From the NCBI GenBank assembly GCA_964428075.1, contig CAYRWQ010000011.1:1-24359 (forward strand): a stretch of 24,359 nt of DNA, written 5' to 3'. Below the pieces are notes generated by a model. The model was not told the origin of the DNA, searched no databases, and saw only the letters and a program-made list of their open reading frames with translations. The stretch's first letter is position 1; the number at the start of each line of letters is the position of its first letter. Shown one piece after another: positions 15,667-23,891 of this stretch. The stretch comes from JAGOSP01 sp964428075. Its GTDB lineage: Bacteria; Patescibacteriota; Minisyncoccia; Moranbacterales; UBA1568. A program made the translations under genes and the position numbers.

Positions 15667-18351
15667 ATGCGATCAGCAGTGTTGGAAAAAAAAATTATGC
15701 GTGGTTTCGCGGTTCTGACCTCGATCGGGCTGTTCTTGTTTCCCTTAATGCCGGTGTTTGCAGTGAGCATTCCTTCCGTTTCTAAGGTCGCCAGTCAAAT
15801 TGAGAGTCGTTACAATATTAGCGCGGACAGCGTGCGAGATACGATGCAAAGTTTTAACGTGAGTAGTCAGAAGAAATCAGTTCCGGAGGTTTCGCTCTTT
15901 TTTTCCTCAAACGAACCGAAACAAGGGGAACAATTGACGGCACGAGCCATACCAGTGTATTTCAGTAATCCAAAAGAAGCGTTGTATTATACTTGGTATA
16001 TCAAACGTAAAGACTGTACCGTTTCGAACTGTGATTTTAATAGTGACGGAAGTTATGATTCTCGGGATTGGCGTATTGCCGCTGCCCGCGCATTGGTTCA
16101 AAATGGATTCGATAGCGTTGAAGCAGAGACGAAATACGATACGGATAATGATAATGATGGATATCGAGCCCGTTTTGGAGGGAGTGATCAAACCGATCGG
16201 ATAGATCATTGCGCGGTGTACGATACGAAGTCGGGAGACATATTCGAATTGGCAAGCTCTTCACGTGCCGGTTTTGGATGTCCGCCTACGACAAAAGCGG
16301 CATGTATGGTCGGGGACTCGGATATAGACCCTACTGCTTCAGATACTTCTTCTTTTTCTGTCATAGCCCCAGACTGTTATGCGGGTGGGTGCGTTTCATC
16401 AGGTGCTCCATCATGCACGGATGGATCTCCCGTATGCGGGGCGGGTATTCCGTGTTGTACTCGGGTAGAGCCGATAAAGGGGTTGGTATGTATAGTTCCA
16501 TTGACGGTGTGTGTGTCTTCCAAGTTAGATACTATCGAGAATCTTTGTCGACATACTTTCGTACATCCGGGTTCGGATATCGGTACGACGGGGGACGGAC
16601 TTTTTTCTGCTGATGAGGAAAAATTTTGGAAAACGAATCCGCGTGATCCAAGTACCGCCGACAATGGGATGAAGGACGAGGCCAATGTGGTTGGCGCAGG
16701 AGCCGATGAATTTACCTGGACGTATTCGCGCGGTGACTTGGTTGGTGTGGCTGTTGAAGGAACATCTGTTATTCCTACGAAACATAATAATGCTTCATTT
16801 TATGTCATGTGGGCTTTTCCAAAGCATCACTGTGGCCCGGGAGCGACAGGTGAATATACCGAAGAAGTTAAGGGTTATAACGTGACTTTTAAGACTACGA
16901 CGCGCGACCCAAATGATTGTATCGAGAATAATCTGGTCGATCCCACTGAAGGTGGTCAACCAACCCGGTTGTCTGTTCATGCGTCTCTTTCTGCGGATGA
17001 TCTTGTGAATGATGAGACTTCAGATAAGAGCGGGGATGCGGTGTCTGTGCAGGCCACTATTGATAATGCTGCTCGAGAGAGTTTTGCTACCAATTATGAT
17101 TGGAGTATTGAGTTAAGTGAGGATCGGGAATTTTCTGACCCGCTCGATATCACTGGCGCTGCCATTGGTGCTGAATTGGTGACACGGACGAAGGGGAGCG
17201 GCCTGTCTTCACTGCATTTCAATATGAATATTCCAAGGGCATTGCTCGGTACCATGTCTGGTGGCGCAGGATATATCCGTTTCAAAGTACGTGCGGAAGA
17301 GAGTTTTGAAGGCGGAGGGGTTCGAAGAGGGCGCAGCGAAGTTATTGCGAAGTTCACTTCGATGGGTAAGCGTATTTCCGCGCATTTGGTGGATCCGGTA
17401 CAGGTGGGTGCATCGATGCGCGTCAAATTACGTCCGGATATCATCTGTAATGATTCGCCTCTCGATAGAACTGCTTGTCGGGTTATTCAGAACGAGATTA
17501 TCGGTTTGAAGATTGACGGATCCGGTTTGAGTGATTTTATGTGGCAGGTGAATCAGAAGCCGCTGGTATGCACCCGACTGGGTACTTCACCAGATTGTTC
17601 GGATACCGTCCAAGGAGATACTGCATTTTTTCCGGTTACCGGAGATGTTGGAAAAAGCTACAGCGTTTCTGTAACAGCGAATGATACGCGAACTGGCCGA
17701 TTAGTATCACTCTCCCGCACTTTTTATGTCGTCGAACCGTTTGTGAATATCGTGTCTTACGATAAGAATATTGCTTGGCCGAAACTGCTTGGATTCTATC
17801 GCGATGTACTTGGCACGGCAGCACTTAAGTGTCCCGCTGGTTTGTGTCCAGATTATTCAGTTGATGCTCTCCAGACTTTTGTCGGTTCTACCGTGACACT
17901 GCGGGCGGAGTACGTTCCTTCTTTTATCGGATTATATCCTGGGCTATACAGAGAATGGACAGTGGATGGCGCAGTGATGCCTGAGACTGCGGACAATACC
18001 CTCTCGTTTCCTGTTCAAAGATTAGGAGGCGAAGCATCGAATGTTTCCTTCAGTGCATTGGTTGTTCAGTCTGATGCTATGCGGAAGGCGATGTATGATG
18101 TCTGGGGCATTTCTCCACTTGATTCCACTGAGATCCGCTTCAACGGGGCGATGCAAATCGAGGTGCAATCCAGCACTTTGGCCGATGGGAGTCAGAAAGG
18201 AATGAAGAAATATTATGCTTTGCTTTCGAGCTATATTCCAAGTACGTTCTTATTCTTATTCCGTACTTTGTTGGTCGGATTCCTGATCTTGTTCTCAGTC
18301 GGTTTTCTTGGGTCTTTCGTAACGCACCGTGGTCTATCGTATCGACGATAG
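15667..18351 (+). CDS. Large secreted cysteine-rich, Ca-loop protein with C-terminal membrane anchor
   Basis: I do not recognise this 894-aa protein as a named family. A signal peptide covers residues 1-32, with cleavage likely near VFA. Three acidic loops look calcium-binding: DFNSDGSYDSRD (123-134, dockerin/EF-hand spacing), DTDNDNDGY (158-166), and a thrombospondin-3-like segment at 310-345 (GDGLFSADEE followed by TNPRDPSTADNGM). By my count there are 22 cysteines, clustered at about 205-300. The rest looks like beta-sandwich repeats. One hydrophobic helix near 858-882 anchors the C-terminus, with a basic end. GAGGA lies four bases before the ATG. It is the last gene of the cluster, so it is probably its surface product, pilus component or adhesin. 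Confidence 0.75.
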   Translation: MRSAVLEKKIMRGFAVLTSIGLFLFPLMPVFAVSIPSVSKVASQIESRYNISADSVRDTMQSFNVSSQKKSVPEVSLFFSSNEPKQGEQLTARAIPVYFSNPKEALYYTWYIKRKDCTVSNCDFNSDGSYDSRDWRIAAARALVQNGFDSVEAETKYDTDNDNDGYRARFGGSDQTDRIDHCAVYDTKSGDIFELASSSRAGFGCPPTTKAACMVGDSDIDPTASDTSSFSVIAPDCYAGGCVSSGAPSCTDGSPVCGAGIPCCTRVEPIKGLVCIVPLTVCVSSKLDTIENLCRHTFVHPGSDIGTTGDGLFSADEEKFWKTNPRDPSTADNGMKDEANVVGAGADEFTWTYSRGDLVGVAVEGTSVIPTKHNNASFYVMWAFPKHHCGPGATGEYTEEVKGYNVTFKTTTRDPNDCIENNLVDPTEGGQPTRLSVHASLSADDLVNDETSDKSGDAVSVQATIDNAARESFATNYDWSIELSEDREFSDPLDITGAAIGAELVTRTKGSGLSSLHFNMNIPRALLGTMSGGAGYIRFKVRAEESFEGGGVRRGRSEVIAKFTSMGKRISAHLVDPVQVGASMRVKLRPDIICNDSPLDRTACRVIQNEIIGLKIDGSGLSDFMWQVNQKPLVCTRLGTSPDCSDTVQGDTAFFPVTGDVGKSYSVSVTANDTRTGRLVSLSRTFYVVEPFVNIVSYDKNIAWPKLLGFYRDVLGTAALKCPAGLCPDYSVDALQTFVGSTVTLRAEYVPSFIGLYPGLYREWTVDGAVMPETADNTLSFPVQRLGGEASNVSFSALVVQSDAMRKAMYDVWGISPLDSTEIRFNGAMQIEVQSSTLADGSQKGMKKYYALLSSYIPSTFLFLFRTLLVGFLILFSVGFLGSFVTHRGLSYRR

Positions 18352-18710
18352 AATTCGTGAGCGATGATGCCTCTGTCTTCTGGAAGCGCTGCCGTGTCTT
18401 CTCATGCGTGTTGAGGCATGAAGACGCAATACAGGAGTTTTGCGGGTATCTCATCCTGTCTTCTCGCTCCTGCTTGGTAGGAAGTGGCGTATGACGTTAT
18501 TGAGGCGTAGATAAGACTGCCTTGTTCCATGCGTGCCTGTAATATATACTCCTGTTATTTTTAGGCGCAACAAAATATCACATTTCGGCGCTTGAATCCG
18601 TCCTGTGGATCTGAGAGTGTAATGCATTGAGATATAAGTAAAAATCCATCGCACGATTTGTGAGGCGCAGGATTTGTCTTTTAGGCACACGGCCTTTCAA
18701 CCGGAATTTT
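18352..18710. other. 359-base gap without a supported gene
   Basis: No convincing gene lies here. There is a hairpin made by 18396-18407 and 18416-18425 (two-base bulge), and a competing 7-bp pairing of ATGCCTC (18367-18373) with GAGGCAT (18413-18419). Three copies of TGTCTTCT start at 18374, 18395 and 18458. A well-formed promoter reads rightwards from 18522-18550. A 79-codon frame on the minus strand (18451-18690) has no recognisable features. Confidence 0.5.
18522..18550 (+). promoter_or_regulatory. Sigma-70-type promoter with no gene behind it
   Basis: TTGTTC (18522-18527) and TATACT (18545-18550) are spaced by 17 bases. Transcription would start near 18557 and run through about 150 noncoding bases, then antisense into the end of the ABC permease gene. 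It may drive a small or antisense RNA. Confidence 0.45.
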
Positions 18711-20345
18711 TTATTGTTTTCTGAGGTATTGAACCGGTATGATGATGGAGAGGATGGATATGAGTATGGAACAGTACAAAAAGAGCAGAGGAAGTGCAAA
18801 GGATCCGGAAACAAGATAGCTTCGGATAGCAATAGCCATGCAGCCTCCATAGAGGGTGGAAGTGAAAATGAAAGTGAGGCCAGTAAGAGAGGTACTCAAG
18901 GATTCCGGATCATCGGTTTCGAGATTCGGGAAGAGGGCGCCGAGGGCGAGTCCATAGAGTGTGACGGTAATGGAGGCGATGAAGATAGCGCTCAGGATAA
19001 GAAGTGTGCTGGTGGGAGATATGGAGCTAGTGGCCGCATTGAGGAGTGAGAACAACAAACCAAGCAATGAAAAAAGCGGGGCGTAGAAAATAGCCCGTGC
19101 AAAGAATACGCTCTTGATATCGACCGGGGCGCTTTGCATAATCCATCTGGTTTTTTGTTCCATACTGAAGGAGGGGAATGCGAATCGCAGGACAAACATA
19201 TTAACGAAATATATGGTAGCAACTACCTGGAGAGTGAGAACGATAAATGGGAGTGTGTTTGGGCGTTCGGAGAGTTGGTGATTGAGGATGAATGTCGAAC
19301 CGCTTTGGAAGAGCCAGATGAGACAGAAGAAACCAAACCAGGTCATACTGCGAGCGTTACGAAAAAAAGCTGCCAGTTCTTTGCGGAAAAGCGCATCGAT
19401 AGAACCATGTGCGTGTTCAATGACGGTAGCAAGCGGGCGAATATTTGATTGTGCATAGGATTGATTTCCTTGGAAGTGTTGCCAGAAAGTCAGGTGACGT
19501 TTTTTGAGGAGCAGGAAAAACATAAAGATACAGGCAAGGAGTCCTGCGAGTGCGAATGTGTTGCGAATGAGGAGTGGGATGTCATTGTGGCTGGCAGCGA
19601 AGAAGGCGAGCGCGAGTGGATGAGAAGGGAGGGATGACAAGGCAGTTCGGATGGGGTCGATGTGTGCCGTGGTATTCTCAAGAGCTTCGATTGTAAAGAG
19701 TGTGTTGAAATGTATCGCGTTGATTTTGTGCCAGGCCAGAGTGAGTAATAGGGCGAATACAGAAACAGTGCCGATGGCGAGTGTCCATGGTCGCAGGAGT
19801 GTGTATCGGAGAGAGTAGAGTATGTGAGTGATGAGGAGAATGAGCGAAAGGGATAAGACGACAGCAAACGCGATGAACATACTGAGTGCGAGGAGCGTGA
19901 ACCATGCTCCAAACAGTGAGAGCCCGTAAGTGAGGCTGAGAGCCACGAGTGCTGGGAGTACAATAATGAGGATAGGCCAGAGCGAAGAGATGAACATTCG
20001 CGTGAGTGCCAAAATGGGCATGAGATCGAATCGTGGAGATGTGGCGAGCAACACTTGGTTTTTTCTGGTAAAGAGGCTGAAGAGTCCGGTGATAAGCGCA
20101 CTCACGAAAATGAGGATAAATATGATGAAGAGGAAGAGTTCGAACAGGTAGAGTAGAATGGCGTCTTTGAAATATTCTGAGAGTATCAGGAAGCGGAAAC
20201 TGTAAAAGAAGAAGGAAAAAATAGCTGCTGAGATGGTTCCTAGTAGAAGGAGGAACAGAACAACTGTTATGATCCTGGCAGTACGATATCGCGAAAAATA
20301 TCGAGCGAATTTCCGAAGAATATGATGAAAAAGAAGAGGAAACAT
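18711..20345 (-). CDS. ABC exporter permease (ABC-2-like, large)
   Basis: This 544-aa integral membrane protein is the permease partner of the ATPase encoded three bases upstream. It has about 12 or more hydrophobic segments in two halves joined by a soluble stretch near residues 280-320, with the second half starting around FRKELAAFFRN. That layout suggests a fused two-part permease, not the usual six-helix ABC-2 subunit. The substrate cannot be told from the sequence. The ATG at 20345 is directly after the ATPase stop, so translation is probably coupled. No strong terminator is seen after its stop. Confidence 0.78.
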   Translation of the reverse strand: MFPLLFHHILRKFARYFSRYRTARIITVVLFLLLLGTISAAIFSFFFYSFRFLILSEYFKDAILLYLFELFLFIIFILIFVSALITGLFSLFTRKNQVLLATSPRFDLMPILALTRMFISSLWPILIIVLPALVALSLTYGLSLFGAWFTLLALSMFIAFAVVLSLSLILLITHILYSLRYTLLRPWTLAIGTVSVFALLLTLAWHKINAIHFNTLFTIEALENTTAHIDPIRTALSSLPSHPLALAFFAASHNDIPLLIRNTFALAGLLACIFMFFLLLKKRHLTFWQHFQGNQSYAQSNIRPLATVIEHAHGSIDALFRKELAAFFRNARSMTWFGFFCLIWLFQSGSTFILNHQLSERPNTLPFIVLTLQVVATIYFVNMFVLRFAFPSFSMEQKTRWIMQSAPVDIKSVFFARAIFYAPLFSLLGLLFSLLNAATSSISPTSTLLILSAIFIASITVTLYGLALGALFPNLETDDPESLSTSLTGLTFIFTSTLYGGCMAIAIRSYLVSGSFALPLLFLYCSILISILSIIIPVQYLRKQ

Positions 20346-20348
20346 ATT

Positions 20349-21071
20349 TTATGTGGTCAGCATATTGTAGATTGTCTCGAGTGAGCAATCTGGTGTTTGA
20401 TGGGCCTGCGCGCGTATTTCTTCGAGCCTTCCTTTCGCGATCAGGCGGCCGTGTTTGAGGACACCGATGCGATTTGAGATGGCTTCGGCTACTGGGAGGG
20501 TGTGTGTGACCAGAAGGATAGCACCTCCTTGCTTTGCGAAATCAACGAAAACTTGTTTGGCAACGATCGCACTTTCTGGATCGAGGCCGACAATGGGCTC
20601 ATCAATCAAGAGGAGCTTTGGTTTGTGGATCAGTGAGGCAAGGATACTGAATTTTTGTTTGTTTCCACGGGAATATCCGTCGAAATCATCAGTCTCGCTT
20701 CCATCGAGTCGGAAGAGAGGGAGGAGTTCCAGGATTCTTTGCGCGCGTGTGACCTCGTCTACTCCATAGAGAGCTCCGACAAAGTGGAGAAACTCTTTCC
20801 CTGTCATGCCTGGCCATGCCGCAGGTTCATCGGGGATATAGCCGATACAGGATTTAGTTTCGAATGGGGCTTCGATCGTGTTATGTCCGTTGACGGTGAC
20901 AGTGCCGACATCTGGCCGAAGCAGTCCGGCGATCATTTTGATCAATGTCGTTTTTCCTGAACCGTTGGATCCTATGAGCGAAAAAATTTCACCTGGTGAG
21001 ATAGAGAAACTGACACTATCAACAGCGAGTTTCTTATTAAAGCGTTTGGTCAGGTTTTCGAGATTGAGCAT
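20349..21071 (-). CDS. ABC transporter ATP-binding protein
   Basis: This 240-aa nucleotide-binding subunit drives the neighbouring permease. Walker A is GSNGSGKT (34-41), the signature is YSRGNKQ (133-139, the form common in ABC-2-type exporters), Walker B is LLLIDEP (D157, E158), and the switch His is H190 in VTHT. The Q-loop position reads IPDEP, with Asp in place of Gln. The frame stays open to 21188, but the N-terminal MLNLENLTKRF is the normal family start, so the ATG at 21071 is preferred. It is divergent from hypC, with a 334-base shared upstream region. Confidence 0.92.
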   Translation of the reverse strand: MLNLENLTKRFNKKLAVDSVSFSISPGEIFSLIGSNGSGKTTLIKMIAGLLRPDVGTVTVNGHNTIEAPFETKSCIGYIPDEPAAWPGMTGKEFLHFVGALYGVDEVTRAQRILELLPLFRLDGSETDDFDGYSRGNKQKFSILASLIHKPKLLLIDEPIVGLDPESAIVAKQVFVDFAKQGGAILLVTHTLPVAEAISNRIGVLKHGRLIAKGRLEEIRAQAHQTPDCSLETIYNMLTT

Positions 21072-21106
21072 ATTCTTTGGAACATTAAGGAAAAGAGTGT
21101 ACCCGT

Positions 21107-21112
21107 ATTGTA
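21107..21112 (-). promoter_or_regulatory. Possible -10 box of the ABC exporter operon
   Basis: On the minus strand these bases read TACAAT, and initiation near 21100 would give a leader of about 29 bases to the ATG at 21071. No good -35 box is visible at the normal distance. Confidence 0.35.
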
Positions 21113-21355
21113 TCAAAGAGCATGGATTGAAGAAAGTGAAAAACAGCGTTTCGCAGTACACTGTTGGTGTATATTCGGTATTTTGCAAGCGGGTATGCGG
21201 GACGCGAGGGGGAGATGGGATTGATACTTGTCATTGATTGAGTTGGTATGTATCGGGACTCCGATTGCAGGTGATGTGCGCATGGGCAAAGCAATAGTTT
21301 CAATATGATTGAAGGTGGTTATGCTGATTGGCATCTCTACGCGTGGGTATCTAGG

Positions 21356-21384
21356 TTGTCTTAGAGGCGTTGAGTTGGTATGAT
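21356..21384 (+). promoter_or_regulatory. Promoter of the hypCDE operon
   Basis: TTGTCT (21356-21361) is followed after 17 bases by TATGAT (21379-21384), which also has an extended -10 TGG just before it. Transcription would begin near 21391, about 15 bases before the hypC ATG. The -10 region lies in one copy of a duplicated 13-base sequence. Confidence 0.65.
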
Positions 21385-21405
21385 ACAGCATACAAAGAAA
21401 TATAT

Positions 21406-21651
21406 ATGTGTCTCGCGATACCAGGAAAAATTGAGTTAGTAGAGGGGAAGGAAGCGTTGGTGAACTTCGGTGGTGTTAAGCGTCGCGTGGATTTGTCTTT
21501 TCTTTCGGATTCAGTGAAAGATGACTGGGTGCTTGTGCATGTCGGATTTGCTTTGCAGAAAATTGATGAAGCGTCAGCGCGTGAATCATATCGTCTGTTG
21601 GCCGATACTCGCCCAGACGATCTTGATGCGGAATTGAAAGCGATGTCATGA
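21406..21651 (+). CDS. hypC: [NiFe] hydrogenase maturation chaperone HypC
   Basis: This small 81-aa chaperone holds the Fe(CN)2CO unit together with HypD and delivers it to the hydrogenase large subunit. The N-terminus MCLAIPGKI carries the essential Cys2, exposed when Met is removed; this fixes the start at 21406 although the frame is open from 21370. The second hallmark, VLVHVGFALQKID, is present at about residues 42-54. Its last four bases (ATGA) are the start of hypD, so the two are translationally coupled. Only a weak AAAGAAA precedes the ATG. Confidence 0.96.
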   Translation: MCLAIPGKIELVEGKEALVNFGGVKRRVDLSFLSDSVKDDWVLVHVGFALQKIDEASARESYRLLADTRPDDLDAELKAMS

Positions 21652-22667
21652 AAAACCAACTTCTTCACAAGATTGAGACTATCGCAGCAGGCATGGGTGA
21701 GGTGCGGATTATGGAAGTGTGCGGGGGGCACACGAATACCGTGATGCGTTACGGTCTCCGTGATGTGCTTCCTAAAAATATCCGGCTTATTTCTGGACCG
21801 GGCTGTCCGGTGTGTGTTACCTCGCAACACGATATTGATTCCATGGTGGAACTCGCCCTCTCGGGAGTTCCTGTGGCGACTTATGGCGATATGATCAATG
21901 TGCCCGGGACGAAGATGAGTCTCGCCGACGCGCAGAATCTCGGGGCAGATGTCCGTATGGTATATTCGATCGATCAGATTATTGATGAGAAAGAGCGCGT
22001 GTTTTTTGCGGTCGGATTTGAAACGACTACGCCGATGACGGCGAAGCTTCTTTCAGCGGGTATCCGGGTATTTTGTGCGCATAAGGTGATGCCGCCGGCT
22101 ATGCGCGCTCTCACGCAGGAGATGAATCTGGATGGATTTATCGATCCGGGACATGTTTCAGCGATTATTGGGAGCGATGTGTGGGGCGCTATGGATATTC
22201 CTCTGCCGCAGGTGATTTCGGGTTTTAAGCCGGATCAATTGTTGCATGCGATTCTGACTTTGCTTGAGCTGATTAGAAACGAAGAAGTGCGGGTAGTGAA
22301 TGACTATCCTGAAGTCGTATTTCCGAATGGCAATCCGATTGCGAAGCGTATGATTCAAAAAACGTTGAAACCAGTGGATGCCGAGTGGCGTGGTATGGGA
22401 GTCATTCCGCTTTCTGGTCTGGCTCCGATTGACGAAAAATTCGATGCGCGTCTTGTTTACGCTGATCTTTTCAAAAATATTGTGAGTGTGGAACATCCGG
22501 AATGTCGTTGCGGAGAAATCGTGCGTGGACTTCTGGAACCACGGCAATGTCCTTTGTTTGGCACTGTGTGTACGCCAGAGAGTCCGAAGGGAGCGTGTAT
22601 GGTGAGTGATTCTGAGGGAGCTTGCGCGATTGCGTATAAATATGGAAAAAGTTTGGCAGAAGTATGA
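21648..22667 (+). CDS. hypD: [NiFe] hydrogenase maturation protein HypD
   Basis: This [4Fe-4S] scaffold protein, with HypC, is where the iron receives its cyanide ligands. The 339 aa include the catalytic CGGHT (C25), GPGCPVC (C53, C56), GFETTTP and the C-terminal cluster cysteines in CRCGE, QCPLFGTVC and GACMVS...EGAC. All the expected motifs are intact. The N-terminus is somewhat shorter than in enterobacterial HypD (about 373 aa). It overlaps hypC and hypE by four bases each. Confidence 0.97.
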   Translation: MKNQLLHKIETIAAGMGEVRIMEVCGGHTNTVMRYGLRDVLPKNIRLISGPGCPVCVTSQHDIDSMVELALSGVPVATYGDMINVPGTKMSLADAQNLGADVRMVYSIDQIIDEKERVFFAVGFETTTPMTAKLLSAGIRVFCAHKVMPPAMRALTQEMNLDGFIDPGHVSAIIGSDVWGAMDIPLPQVISGFKPDQLLHAILTLLELIRNEEVRVVNDYPEVVFPNGNPIAKRMIQKTLKPVDAEWRGMGVIPLSGLAPIDEKFDARLVYADLFKNIVSVEHPECRCGEIVRGLLEPRQCPLFGTVCTPESPKGACMVSDSEGACAIAYKYGKSLAEV

Positions 22668-23692
22668 AGAAACAAGAGACAACGTGCTTGACTGGAGCGT
22701 GTCCGATCCCGATTGAGCGCGGCATGCATACGGTTAAATTGAGTGAGGGAAGTGGCGGACGTGAGATGCAGGATTTGATTAGCATCATGCGCGCGCAGTT
22801 CGAGCAACCTTCGGCCTGGGCGAACGCGACGGATGATGGGGCAACGTTTTCTTTGGGAGATCAGCACCTCGTGTTTACCACTGATGCCTATGTGGTGACC
22901 CCGATTTTTTTTCCGGGTGGAAATATTGGCAAGATCGCGTTTTGTGGAACGGTGAATGATTTAGCGGTGATGGGGGCGCGTCCGATCGGGATTTCATTGT
23001 CGCTCATTCTGGAAGAGGGTTTTTCCAAGGAGGAGTTTATGACGATCATTAAAACACTTGGAGATTTATCAAAGGAGACTGGGATTCCGGTGGTGACGGG
23101 TGATACTAAAGTGGTTGAGCGTGGCGGTATAGATAAAATGATCATTAATACAAGTGGCGTCGGATTGACAACACATATTCTTGATACGCCACTCGAAGCC
23201 GGTGACGTGGTGCTTGTGTCAGGTGGTCTCGGCGAACACGGGGCGGCACTTTTGGCGCGGCGTTTTGAACTCGAGACGACACTCGTGACAGATAGCAAAC
23301 CACTGCACGAAGAATTGCTGGCCGTTGGCGCGTATATCAAACAGGCTAAAGATATTACACGTGGGGGTTTAGCCGCTATTCTCAATGAATTTTCCGAAAA
23401 GAATGGGGTAGCTTTTGAAATTAATGAGGCACAGGTGCCGCTGCATATGGAGGTGCGCGCGCTTACCGAAATGCTTGGCATTGATGTGTATAGTTTGGCG
23501 AGTGAAGGGCGTTTCGCCTGTGTGGTCGCACCTCAATATGCGGTGCAAGTACTCGAAGCGCTGCGTACTTTCAATCCACTCGCTGAGAAAATCGGGGTGG
23601 TGCATGGAGGCAAAGGAGTCTCCGTTCAGACGGCGTATGGTAAGAAGATCCTCTCGATGCCTTCAGGCAATATCGTCCCACGCATTTGCTGA
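22664..23692 (+). CDS. hypE: [NiFe] hydrogenase maturation protein HypE
   Basis: This PurM/AIR-synthase-like enzyme dehydrates the carbamoyl group that HypF places on its C-terminal Cys, giving the thiocyanate that is passed to HypC-HypD. The 342 aa include GSGGREM near residue 30, the FPGGNIGK and GTVNDLAVMGARP nucleotide-binding segments, and an intact C-terminal PRIC ending in the carbamoylated Cys. The first 20 residues (with CLTGACPIP) are a short extension before the usual start of the fold. The ATG overlaps the hypD stop. HypF, needed to make the carbamoyl group, is not in the window. Confidence 0.96.
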   Translation: MKKQETTCLTGACPIPIERGMHTVKLSEGSGGREMQDLISIMRAQFEQPSAWANATDDGATFSLGDQHLVFTTDAYVVTPIFFPGGNIGKIAFCGTVNDLAVMGARPIGISLSLILEEGFSKEEFMTIIKTLGDLSKETGIPVVTGDTKVVERGGIDKMIINTSGVGLTTHILDTPLEAGDVVLVSGGLGEHGAALLARRFELETTLVTDSKPLHEELLAVGAYIKQAKDITRGGLAAILNEFSEKNGVAFEINEAQVPLHMEVRALTEMLGIDVYSLASEGRFACVVAPQYAVQVLEALRTFNPLAEKIGVVHGGKGVSVQTAYGKKILSMPSGNIVPRIC

Positions 23693-23717
23693 AATTCCTA
23701 GAACACTTGTTCAGAGA

Positions 23718-23891
23718 ATAGGGAACCGAAACTGTCTTAAATGGGCGGATGTTTTTCAAAGAGCTGAAAAAGAAAAGCTCAAAACAATTCGATATTCTAT
23801 ACAAAAAGGGCAGCCTTTTGGAAATACTTCTTGAGTGCGAATCATAGCAAAGAGACCTTACATCGTCTCGACCTTGAGAAAGAGAGGCAGG
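23718..23891 (+). pseudogene. C-terminal remnant of a REP-associated/IS200-like (Y1) transposase
   Basis: Read in one frame, these 58 codons give the known C-terminal pattern of this family. NCLKWADV matches NWLxWVN, then come an EKEKLKTIRYSIQKGQPFG stretch and VRIIAKR (after the missing Trp), ending in STLRKRGR. A TGA (23832-23834) sits exactly where the family has the Trp of the WV pair, one base from TGG. The catalytic HUH and Tyr parts are absent; the match begins about 25-40 bases after the hypE stop. A second TGA follows at 23892. It is a decayed, 5'-truncated gene. The family pattern is recalled from memory, not searched. Confidence 0.7.

Larger units (their letters stand above)
21072..21405. 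other. Divergent intergenic region between the ABC exporter and hypCDE
   Basis: No gene is seen in these 334 bases. They hold a -10 box for the ABC operon (21107-21112, minus) and a strong promoter for hypC (21356-21384). There is also a palindrome TTCAAT-ATG-ATTGAA at 21299-21313, and a 13-base direct repeat TTGAGTTGGTATG at 21238-21250 and 21370-21382. The second copy covers the spacer and -10 of the hyp promoter. Confidence 0.6.

Noticed and set aside
18451..18690. A 79-codon minus-strand frame in the 18.35-18.71 kb gap
   Set aside because: It has no ribosome site, domain or plausible composition, and it lies over the promoter and repeats.
23832..23834. In-frame TGA at a Trp position as a sign of UGA recoding
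   Set aside because: Several intact genes here end in TGA and use TGG for Trp, so this TGA is better read as decay of the transposase.
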